In this document: positions 27,956 through 35,215 of the stretch, piece by piece
Layout: each line of letters opens with the position of its first letter
Position numbering within the stretch: position 1 is the stretch's first letter
Assembly (NCBI RefSeq): GCF_007828035.1
Contig: NZ_VITV01000008.1
Span: 248,001 to 312,000 of the forward strand
Direction of reading: 5' to 3'
From: Nitrospirillum amazonense
Lineage (GTDB): Bacteria > Pseudomonadota > Alphaproteobacteria > Azospirillales > Azospirillaceae
DNA: 64,000 nt
Notes under the pieces: generated by a model
The model's database searches: none
Seen by the model: the letters and a program-made list of their open reading frames with translations, nothing else
Told to the model about the DNA's origin: nothing
Position numbers and translations under genes: made by a program

Positions 27956-28316
27956 TGGGGTCCTCTCCAGGATGATTGCCACGGGCGTCGTATCGTCGGC
28001 GCCGGGGTGGGACCGGGACCGCACCGAGGCCCGGACAGTGCCTGCAAACTGCCCCATATCATGGAAAGGGCAGCGAATACCGAAGTTCCCAGGATTATTC
28101 AGCGATCCGCCCGGCCTGACTAGGAAAAGGGGGTGAAGGCTGGAAATGGGCCTTGCGAAGTTTGTGAAGTCGCCCCTGGCACAGCTGTCGCGCCGCCCTG
28201 CCCAAGCCCGAAAGGTTGCCTGTTACGGGCAATCCTGGAATGATCCGCCGCGATGCGCGGGCCTGGCGGCCCCAAACCGGTACCTATGACCCTGCCTCGC
28301 TCGTGAAACCGACACC
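27956..28316. other. Divergent intergenic region between enoyl-CoA hydratase and GntR genes
   Basis: About 360 bases without a credible gene. It must carry both promoters. I see no clean GntR-type TGGT-N-ACCA operator and no strong hairpin. Confidence 0.5.
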
Positions 28317-29084
28317 GTGACGACCCAGACTGCAAAGACGCCCGCGGTTCCCTCTCGTGGCGGGGCGCCGGCCCAGGCGGCGCGGCGGATGCGCGATGAG
28401 ATCCTGGCCTTGCCCGATGGCGCGCCGCTGGGATCGGAAGAGGAACTCCTGGCCCGCTATGGCCTGAGCCGGCCCACCCTGCGTCAGACGGCGCGTATCC
28501 TGGAGCAGGAGCAGTTGCTGGTCGTGCGTCGGGGCAACGGCGGCGGCTATTACGGCCGGCGGCCGGACATCGGCGCCGTCACCCAGGCCGCGGCGCTCTA
28601 CCTGCGCCTGCGCCAGACCACGGTGCGCGACGTGCTGGACGCCTTCCAGCTGGTGAATGTGGAGGCCGCCCGCCTGGCCGCCCTGGCGGACACGATGGCG
28701 GCCGACGCCACGGGCGCGCGGCTGGACCTGGCGGAATTCCGCCAGCACCTGATGGACCGCAAGGACGTGACCTATCTGGCGGCCGACGTGGTACGGGACG
28801 AGGTGGCCCTGTACGCCATCCTTATGCGCATGGCGGGCAACCCAGCGCTGGAACTGTTCCACCGCACGCTGTTCGAGTTCGGCCAGCGCGATGCGAACCT
28901 GCGCGTCTTCCAGGGCCATCCCGACCGTTGCGCCCATTGGCGCACGGGACGCCTGCGCATGGTGGACGCCATCCTGGCCCGCGACCCGGAGATGGCCGTG
29001 CTGCTGGCGCGCCGGCAGAACCGCCTGATGCTGGACTGGGTGTCGCCGGAGGTAGAGCGGGAATCCATCGCCCCCCGCGACTGA
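28317..29084 (+). CDS. GntR-family (FadR-subfamily-like) transcriptional regulator
   Basis: 255 residues. The N-terminal winged helix (about residues 20-85) contains GSEEELLARYGLSRPTLRQTARILEQEQLLVVRRGNGGGYY, the GntR pattern. An all-helical effector domain follows (VRDVLDAFQLVNVEAARLAALA), as in FCD-type regulators that sense small acids. The start is GTG 28317, chosen because no upstream ATG is in frame and the next internal ATG would remove helix one. It is co-directional with the alpha/beta hydrolase gene and divergent from enoyl-CoA hydratase, so either could be its target. Confidence 0.82.
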   Translation: MTTQTAKTPAVPSRGGAPAQAARRMRDEILALPDGAPLGSEEELLARYGLSRPTLRQTARILEQEQLLVVRRGNGGGYYGRRPDIGAVTQAAALYLRLRQTTVRDVLDAFQLVNVEAARLAALADTMAADATGARLDLAEFRQHLMDRKDVTYLAADVVRDEVALYAILMRMAGNPALELFHRTLFEFGQRDANLRVFQGHPDRCAHWRTGRLRMVDAILARDPEMAVLLARRQNRLMLDWVSPEVERESIAPRD

Positions 29085-29095
29085 GCCAACAAAAG

Positions 29096-29120
29096 GGGGA
29101 CGGCCCATCATTCCGTCCCC
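29096..29120 (+). terminator. Hairpin between GntR and hydrolase genes
   Basis: GGGGACGG and CCGTCCCC pair around a 9-base loop. No T-run follows, so it may be an attenuator or a weak terminator. It is followed by two TAACGTT copies 14 bases apart, just before the hydrolase start. Confidence 0.45.
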
Positions 29121-29143
29121 GTAACGTTAAAGGGATAACGTTG

Positions 29144-30004
29144 ATGAACGGGCCCGTCTCTCGCTTCTATTTCTCCGACCGCTTGCGCCTGCACTATGTC
29201 GAGTGGGGACGGGAGGACAAGCCCACCCTGCTGCTGGTCCACGGCGGCCGCGACCATTGCCGCAGCTGGGACTGGGTGGCGCAGGACTTGGCGCGCGACT
29301 TCCACATCCTGGCGCCCGACCTTCGCGGCCATGGCGATTCCGCCTGGTCGCAAGGCGGCGCCTATACCCTGGCGGAGGTGGTGGCCGACCTGGTGCAGCT
29401 GCTGCGCCAGCGCGCCGGCCGCAAGGTGGTGGTCATGGGCCATTCCTACGGCGGGGCGGCGGCGCTGTTCCTCGCCAGCCTGTACCCAGAGCTGGTGGAG
29501 CGGCTGGCGGTGGTGGAGGGCACCTGGCCCTGGCAGGAACTGCGGACGCAGAAGCCTCTGGCCGACCGTTTCCGCGACTGGGTGGACAAGGTGCACGAAC
29601 TGTCGGCCCGGGGCCCGCGCAAATACCAGACGCTGGAGGAAGCCGTGGCCCGCATGCAGGCGGAGAACAGTTTCCTGTCGACCGATCAGGCGCGCCACCT
29701 GACGGTCCACGGCCTGCACCAGAATGAGGATGGCACCTACAGCTGGAAGTTCGACAACTATATCCGCACCGCCTATCCCTTCCGCATCAGCCTGGATGAG
29801 CTGCGGGACCTTTGGTCGGCGGTCACCTGCCCCACCTTGCTGATCAACGGCGGGAAAAGCTGGGTGGAGGATCCGGTGGCCAATGGTGCCGCCGCCTTGT
29901 TCCCGCAGGGCCGGACGGCCATGATCGCGGACGCCGGTCATTGGCCGCATCACGACCGCTTCGACGCGTTCATGGCGGTCACCCGCCCCTTCCTTGCGGG
30001 CTGA
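29144..30004 (+). CDS. Alpha/beta hydrolase
   Basis: 286 residues. The oxyanion segment is LLLVHGGRDHCRSWD, the nucleophile elbow is VVMGHSYGGAAA (Ser about residue 104), and the catalytic His is in DAGHWPHHDRFD near the C-terminus. The acid is probably the Asp in LRGHGDSAW or in the later CPTLLINGG region. The family covers esterases, lactonases and C-C hydrolases. Nothing in the neighbourhood fixes the substrate. ATG 29144 has AAAGGGA about seven bases upstream; the longer frame to 28928 overlaps the GntR gene and is not family-like. Confidence 0.85.
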   Translation: MNGPVSRFYFSDRLRLHYVEWGREDKPTLLLVHGGRDHCRSWDWVAQDLARDFHILAPDLRGHGDSAWSQGGAYTLAEVVADLVQLLRQRAGRKVVVMGHSYGGAAALFLASLYPELVERLAVVEGTWPWQELRTQKPLADRFRDWVDKVHELSARGPRKYQTLEEAVARMQAENSFLSTDQARHLTVHGLHQNEDGTYSWKFDNYIRTAYPFRISLDELRDLWSAVTCPTLLINGGKSWVEDPVANGAAALFPQGRTAMIADAGHWPHHDRFDAFMAVTRPFLAG

Positions 30005-30006
30005 CC

Positions 30007-30549
30007 CTACCGCGGCCGCAAGCCCTCAACCAGCAGGGCCAAGGCTTCGGCCAGGGCTTGCTCCTGCGCCTCCACCGCCAGGCGCTCGGCGGCGCCCACC
30101 AGCATCTTGGCCGCGCGGTGCAGCTCCACCACCGTCAGGTCCGCCCGCACCAGGCCCGCCGCCTGCGCCGAAGCCAGCGGCGGGGCCAGCACGGCGTCCA
30201 GCTGCCCGTGTAGCCCCTGGATGAGGGCGGGCCCATCCTCCTCCGCCTCCAGGCTGGCGATCAGCGGGCCGTGCAGCACGGCCTGTCGGGCGATGCGGCA
30301 CAGAAAGGGATAGAAGGCGGCCGGGTCGCCGCCGGTGGCCGCCCAATCCTGGGCCAGGACCGCCAGTTGCCGCTCGAACACCGCCAGGGCCAGCGCGCGC
30401 CGATCGGCGAAGTTGCGATAGAGGGTGGCGCGGCCCACCCCGGCCTCCGCCGCGATGGCCTCCAGCGCGACATGATAGCCGTGGCACTGGAACAGCGCCG
30501 CCGCCGCCGTGATCAGCCGTTCCCGACGGTCCTGCGCATCCCGACGCAC
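30007..30549 (-). CDS. TetR-family repressor of the adjacent efflux operon
   Basis: 180 residues. The N-terminal HTH is RLITAAAALFQCHGYHVALEAIAAEAGVGRATLYRNFADRRAL, typical TetR. The rest is the helical ligand/dimer domain. I chose GTG 30549 because AAGGAG lies seven bases ahead and the residues before it (to ATG 30654) are not family-like. With this start the intergenic region holds two matching palindromes (30657-30670 and 30707-30716), the second over the efflux gene's ribosome binding site. It most likely represses the divergent emrA-like operon until a toxic ligand binds. Confidence 0.9.
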   Translation of the reverse strand: MRRDAQDRRERLITAAAALFQCHGYHVALEAIAAEAGVGRATLYRNFADRRALALAVFERQLAVLAQDWAATGGDPAAFYPFLCRIARQAVLHGPLIASLEAEEDGPALIQGLHGQLDAVLAPPLASAQAAGLVRADLTVVELHRAAKMLVGAAERLAVEAQEQALAEALALLVEGLRPR

Positions 30550-30656
30550 CGGGCCGCTCCTTCCCTGGGGAGATTCTTCAACCGGAACGCCGCGATGGCG
30601 TATCGGGTTGCACCGCTTCCAAAATTTCCTGCCACGGCGATTGTCACGGAACATCT

Positions 30657-30670
30657 GGACAGGCCTGTCC
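30657..30670. promoter_or_regulatory. TetR operator palindrome 1
   Basis: Perfect 14-base palindrome GGACAGGCCTGTCC in the divergent tetR-efflux region. It shares its AGGCCT core with the second site 50 bases away. Confidence 0.6.
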
Positions 30671-30706
30671 GTTTACAGCGGCCGTTCACCAGCCGCCCCT
30701 ACCTGA

Positions 30707-30716
30707 GCAGGCCTGC
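30707..30716. promoter_or_regulatory. TetR operator palindrome 2, over the ribosome binding site
   Basis: Perfect palindrome GCAGGCCTGC ending three bases before the efflux adaptor ATG at 30720. Its centre matches palindrome 1. Confidence 0.5.
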
Positions 30717-30719
30717 CCC

Positions 30720-32045
30720 ATGAGTGATGACGAGACGCCACGCAAGGACCAGCAGCCCCAGGGCGATCGTCATCAGGGCGACGACAAGCGACAGGACGAC
30801 AAGAAGCGGGACGCGGACGGCCGGGACAAGGACGGCCGGGACAAGGACGGCAAGGAGGAAAAGAAGCCCTCCCCCCTCGCCAACCCGCGGGTGCGCATCG
30901 GCCTGATCATCGCGGCCGTGGTGGTCGTCGCGGCCCTGATCGCCTGGGGCGTCTACTACTGGACCACCGGCCAGTATGAGCAGGAGACCAACGACGCCTA
31001 TCTGCAGGCGGACATGGTGACCGTCGCGCCCAAGGTGGGCGGTTATGTCGAGCAGGTGCTGGTCGAGGACAACCAACTGGTGGAGCCCGGCCAGCCCCTG
31101 GTGAAGATTGATGAGCGGGAGACCAGGGCCCGCCACGACCAGGCCGTGGCCCAGGTGGCTCAGGGCAAGGCCGCCATCGTGGAGTACCAGGCCCAGATCC
31201 GCCGGCAGGAGGCGGAGATTGTGCGCGCCCAGGCCCAGCTGGCCGGCGCCCGCAGCACGGCCCTCTATGCCCAGCGTCAGGTCGACCGCTACACACCGCT
31301 CGCCGCCAGCGGCGCCCAGACGGCGGAGCAGCTGGACCAGATGCGCCAGACCCGCGACCAGGCCAAGGCCGAGGCCGTCGCCGACGAGGCGCAGGTGGAA
31401 AGCGCGCGGCGCCAGATCGATGTGCTGAACGCCCAGATCCAGAGCGCCCAGGCCCAGGTGGAACAAGCCCAGGCCCAGGTGGACCAGGCGGACGTGGATT
31501 TGCGCAGCACCCTGGTGCGCAGCAGCATCAGGGGCCGGGTAGGCGACCGCACCGTGCGCGTCGGCCAATACGTGCAAACGGGCACGCGCATGATGTCCAT
31601 CGTGCCGCTGGAGGGCGTCTACCTGGTCGCCAACTACAAGGAGACGCAGATCGGCCTGATGCGCATCGGCCAGCCTGCCACCTTCACCGTCGATGCCGTC
31701 AGCGGCGGGGAGTTCCACGGCACGGTGGACAGCTTCGCCCCCGGCACCGGCGCCCAGTTCGCCCTGCTGCCGCCGCAGAACGCCACCGGCAACTTCACCA
31801 AGATCGTGCAGCGCGTGCCGGTGCGCATCCGCATCGAGGCGGGGCCGGAAGCGCGCAAGGTGCTGGTGCCGGGGCTGTCGGTCATCGTCACCGTCGACAC
31901 CATCGGCGCCAAGGAGGAGCAGCGCCGCATCAAGGAAGAGGCCAAGCGCACGGAGGAGCGCCGTCAGCGCGAGCATGACGACGCCGTCCAGCGCAACCGG
32001 GAGGCGGAGAAGGCCAACCAGCCGCAGAACGGGGCTGGGAAATGA
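30720..32045 (+). CDS. HlyD/EmrA-family efflux periplasmic adaptor
   Basis: 441 residues. A hydrophilic cytoplasmic head (about 55 residues, with repeated DKDGR units) precedes one membrane anchor, IGLIIAAVVVVAALIAWGVYYW. The adaptor body follows: lipoyl-like VTVAPKVGGYVEQVLVEDNQLVEPGQPLVKID, a long Ala/Gln coiled coil (about 130-250), then IRGRVGDRTVRVGQYVQTGTRM. The last 45 residues are highly charged. It bridges the MFS pump and the outer-membrane channel encoded next. Its stop overlaps the MFS start by four bases. The charged head is unusually long for EmrA. Confidence 0.92.
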   Translation: MSDDETPRKDQQPQGDRHQGDDKRQDDKKRDADGRDKDGRDKDGKEEKKPSPLANPRVRIGLIIAAVVVVAALIAWGVYYWTTGQYEQETNDAYLQADMVTVAPKVGGYVEQVLVEDNQLVEPGQPLVKIDERETRARHDQAVAQVAQGKAAIVEYQAQIRRQEAEIVRAQAQLAGARSTALYAQRQVDRYTPLAASGAQTAEQLDQMRQTRDQAKAEAVADEAQVESARRQIDVLNAQIQSAQAQVEQAQAQVDQADVDLRSTLVRSSIRGRVGDRTVRVGQYVQTGTRMMSIVPLEGVYLVANYKETQIGLMRIGQPATFTVDAVSGGEFHGTVDSFAPGTGAQFALLPPQNATGNFTKIVQRVPVRIRIEAGPEARKVLVPGLSVIVTVDTIGAKEEQRRIKEEAKRTEERRQREHDDAVQRNREAEKANQPQNGAGK

Positions 32046-33625
32046 GCGCCGCCGCCGCGACAGCGGACCCGAAAGGGAATGCGTCCAAGGCCGACAGCGG
32101 GGCCTGGCTGGCCGTGGCGGCCGGCACCATCGGCGCCCTGATGGCCACGCTGGACGTTTCCATCGTCAACGCCGCCCTGCCCCTGATCCAGGGTGAGGTG
32201 GGCGCCAGCGGCAGCGAGGGCACCTGGATCTCCACCGCCTATCTGGTGGCGGAGATCGTCATGATCGCCTTGGCCGGCTGGTTCGTTCGCCTGTTGGGCC
32301 TGCGCACCTTCCTGCTGATCGTCACCAGTGGCTTCGTGCTGTCGTCCATGGCTTGCGGCATCTCCAGCAACCTAGTGCAGATGATCATCGGCCGCGTCGG
32401 CCAGGGCATGACCGGCGGCGCCATGATCCCCACCGCCATGACCATCGTTTCCACCCGCCTGCCGCCCAGCCAGCAGCCGGTGGGCATTGCCATGTTCGGC
32501 GCCACCGCCGTGCTGGGGCCCGTGCTGGGGCCCGCCATCGGCGGCTATCTGGCGGAGAATGTCAGCTGGCATTACGCCTTTTTCCTGAACCTGCCCATCG
32601 GGCTCACGCTGCTGGGCCTGCTGACGTTGGGGCTGCCTTCGGAAAAGGGTGATTGGGGTCAGCTGGCCGACGCCGACTGGCTGGGCATCCTGGGGCTGAC
32701 CCTGGGCCTGGGCTGCCTGACCACCCTGCTGGAGGAGGGCCAGCGGGAGCGGTGGTTCGAATCCGACATGATCAACACGCTGGCCGGCGTCTCCATCCTC
32801 GGCTTCGTGCTGCTGATCGCGGGGCAGTTCGTGGCCCGCCGGCCGGTCATCCGCCTCAGCATCCTGGTCAGCAACCACAGCTTCGCCGCCGTCTTCGCCA
32901 TGAGCCTGGTGGTAGGCGGGGCGCTCTATGGCCTGCTGTACCTGATCCCGCAATACCTGGCCAATGTGCAGGGCTACAACCCGGAACAGTCTGGCTACAT
33001 CGCCATGATCAGCGGCGTGCCCACCCTGATGCTCATGCCCCTCTTCCCCATCGCCGTGCGCCGCATCGACGTGCGCCTGGCGGTCGCCATGGGCCTGGGC
33101 TTCTACGGTATCAGCTGCATGCTGAACAGCCACCTGACACCCGACATCGCCGGGCCGGAACTGGTGGTGCCGCAGCTGCTGCGCGGTGTCGGCCAGTTCT
33201 TCTCCATGCTGTTCCTGAACCAGGCGGCGACCGCGTCGGCCGGCAAGGAGCATGCGGAGGACGCGTCCTGCCTGTTCAACGCCGCCCGCAACCTGGGCGG
33301 ATCGTTCGGCCTGGCCGTCATCTCCACCCTGCTGGACCAGCGCGACACGCTGCACATCAACCGCATCGGCGAAAGCGTCACCTACAACTCCCCCGAAGGG
33401 CAGGCCTACGTCGCCCAGCTGACCCAGGCCTTCGCCAACGGCGACCCGGAGGGCGGCCGGCTGCGGGGCCTGGCGGTGTTCAGCCAGCAGGTGGCCCACC
33501 AGGCCAACGTCCTGACCTTCAGCGATCTGTTCTGGCTGTTCGGCATGATCCTGTTCGGCTCCATCCCCCTGGTGCTCATGATGCGGCCGCTGCCCAAGGG
33601 CGGCGCGCCCGGCGGGGGGCATTGA
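32042..33625 (+). CDS. DHA2-family MFS drug exporter (EmrB type)
   Basis: 527 residues with about 14 membrane helices. DHA2 motifs include TLDVSIVNAALPLIQGEVGAS (motif D1), GRVGQGMTGGAMIPTAMTIV and AVLGPVLGPAIGGYLAEN (motif C). It would export hydrophobic drugs or metabolites with proton exchange. It is coupled to the adaptor gene (ATGA overlap) and to the outer-membrane channel two bases downstream. The substrate is not evident. Confidence 0.93.
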   Translation: MSAAAATADPKGNASKADSGAWLAVAAGTIGALMATLDVSIVNAALPLIQGEVGASGSEGTWISTAYLVAEIVMIALAGWFVRLLGLRTFLLIVTSGFVLSSMACGISSNLVQMIIGRVGQGMTGGAMIPTAMTIVSTRLPPSQQPVGIAMFGATAVLGPVLGPAIGGYLAENVSWHYAFFLNLPIGLTLLGLLTLGLPSEKGDWGQLADADWLGILGLTLGLGCLTTLLEEGQRERWFESDMINTLAGVSILGFVLLIAGQFVARRPVIRLSILVSNHSFAAVFAMSLVVGGALYGLLYLIPQYLANVQGYNPEQSGYIAMISGVPTLMLMPLFPIAVRRIDVRLAVAMGLGFYGISCMLNSHLTPDIAGPELVVPQLLRGVGQFFSMLFLNQAATASAGKEHAEDASCLFNAARNLGGSFGLAVISTLLDQRDTLHINRIGESVTYNSPEGQAYVAQLTQAFANGDPEGGRLRGLAVFSQQVAHQANVLTFSDLFWLFGMILFGSIPLVLMMRPLPKGGAPGGGH

Positions 33626-33627
33626 CG

Positions 33628-35160
33628 ATGCGGCGCCCGTCTCTGCTGCCCCTGCTTTTGTTATCGGCCGCCTGCACGGTGGGACCCGATTACAAGGGCC
33701 CGCCCGACGTGGCGCCCCGGTCCGAAGCCGCCGGCCAGTTCCGCCGCGCCGCGACCGCGCCGGTGGACGTCGCCACCCCGCCGGCGCGCTGGTGGGACGG
33801 CATGGGCGACCCGGAGCTGACCCGCCTGGTGGATCTGGCCCTGGCCGCCAGCCCGACGCTGAAGGCGGCGCAGGCCCGCGTGCTGGAGGCCCGCGCCCTG
33901 GTGGCGCAGCAGCGGGCCGCCCTGTTCCCCCAGGGCAATGCCACCGCCCTGGCGGCCAAGGCCCGCATCCCCACCGGCGCCCTGTCCACGGCCGACAACC
34001 AGATCAACGCCGCCTTGGCGCGGGAGGCCATCACCAACCCAAGCCTGTTCCCCGGCGGCACGCCGCCCCATGTCGACATCCCCAACCATGTGACGACGGA
34101 GCTGTACAACCTGGGCTTCGACGCGCGCTGGGAACTGGATCTCTTCGGCGGCACGCGGCGGGAGATCGAAGCGGCGGCGGCCCAGACCGACGCGGCCGCC
34201 GCCAAGGTCGAGGACGCCCAGGTGCAGCTGGCGGCCGAGGTGGGCCAGGCCTACGTGGGCTTGCGTGATGCCCAGCACCGGCTGGATCTGACCCGCGCCT
34301 CGGCAGCGGCCGAGCACCGCATGCTGGACCTGACGGTGGACAAGCGCCACTTGGGCACGGCCACCGACGCCGACGTGGCCCGGATGGAGACCCAGGCCCG
34401 GCAGACCGACGCCCAGATTCCGCCGCTGGAAGGCCGGGTGGAACAGGCCATGGACCAGCTGGCCCTGTTGGCGGGCCAGGAGCCCGGCACCCTGGATGCG
34501 GAGCTGACGCCCCTTCGCCCCGTGCCCCTGCCGCCGGCGGTGGTGCCGGTGGCCGACCCGGCCGCCCTGCTGCGGCGCCGGCCGGACATCCGCGCCGCCG
34601 AACGCCAGCTGGCCGCCAGCAATGCGGAGATCGGCCACGCCGTGGCGCAACTGTTTCCCAATGTCAGCCTGTTCGGCAGCATCGGCTTCGGGTCCAACAA
34701 GGTGGACACCCTGTTCCGCAGCAGCAGCCTCAGCTTGATCGGCGCCCCCATGCTGAGCTGGAACGTCCTGGACTGGGGTCGCGTGCGCGCGCAGATCCGA
34801 CAGGCCAGCGCCGCCAACCAGGAAAGCCTGGCGCAGTATCAAAGCACGGTGCTGCAGGCCCTGCAGGATGCGGAAGGCGGGCTGTCGCGCTATGGCCACC
34901 AACGCGAGGCCACTTTCCAGCTGGCCGGCGCGCTGGACGTGGCCACCCGGGCCCAGCGGCTGGCCGACGCCCGCTATCGTGGTGGCACCGCCACCGCGCT
35001 GGAGGCGCTGGACGCCGAGCGCCAGCGTTTGCAGGTGGAGCAGAGCCTGGCCCAGGCCCAGGCACAGACCAGCGATGACTACATCGCCTTGCAGAAAAGC
35101 CTGGGGCTGGGCTGGCAGCCGGTGGACCCGGCGCAGTTGCCCGACCCACCGGATTACTGA
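33628..35160 (+). CDS. NodT-family outer-membrane efflux lipoprotein
   Basis: 510 residues. The lipobox is LLLLSAACTVGPDY, the hallmark of NodT-type RND/MFS outer-membrane factors. Two TolC-like repeats follow, each rich in Ala/Gln helices; LYNLGFDARWELDLFGGTRREIEA and LLRRRPDIRAAERQLAASNAEIG are signature segments. It completes the tripartite pump with the two preceding genes. ATG 33628 is two bases after the MFS stop. Confidence 0.93.
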   Translation: MRRPSLLPLLLLSAACTVGPDYKGPPDVAPRSEAAGQFRRAATAPVDVATPPARWWDGMGDPELTRLVDLALAASPTLKAAQARVLEARALVAQQRAALFPQGNATALAAKARIPTGALSTADNQINAALAREAITNPSLFPGGTPPHVDIPNHVTTELYNLGFDARWELDLFGGTRREIEAAAAQTDAAAAKVEDAQVQLAAEVGQAYVGLRDAQHRLDLTRASAAAEHRMLDLTVDKRHLGTATDADVARMETQARQTDAQIPPLEGRVEQAMDQLALLAGQEPGTLDAELTPLRPVPLPPAVVPVADPAALLRRRPDIRAAERQLAASNAEIGHAVAQLFPNVSLFGSIGFGSNKVDTLFRSSSLSLIGAPMLSWNVLDWGRVRAQIRQASAANQESLAQYQSTVLQALQDAEGGLSRYGHQREATFQLAGALDVATRAQRLADARYRGGTATALEALDAERQRLQVEQSLAQAQAQTSDDYIALQKSLGLGWQPVDPAQLPDPPDY

Positions 35161-35215
35161 GGCGGAACCGGGCACAAGCTGCGGCGTTTCCCCGTCACGA
35201 ACGGAGGTCGGACCT

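Noticed and set aside
30550-30654. Longer TetR reading from ATG 30654
   Set aside because: The extra 35 residues are not TetR-like and lack a ribosome binding site, while GTG 30549 has AAGGAG seven bases ahead.
32750-32765. GGTTCGAATCC-like string resembling a tRNA T-arm
   Set aside because: It lies inside the EmrB-type gene and no cloverleaf surrounds it.
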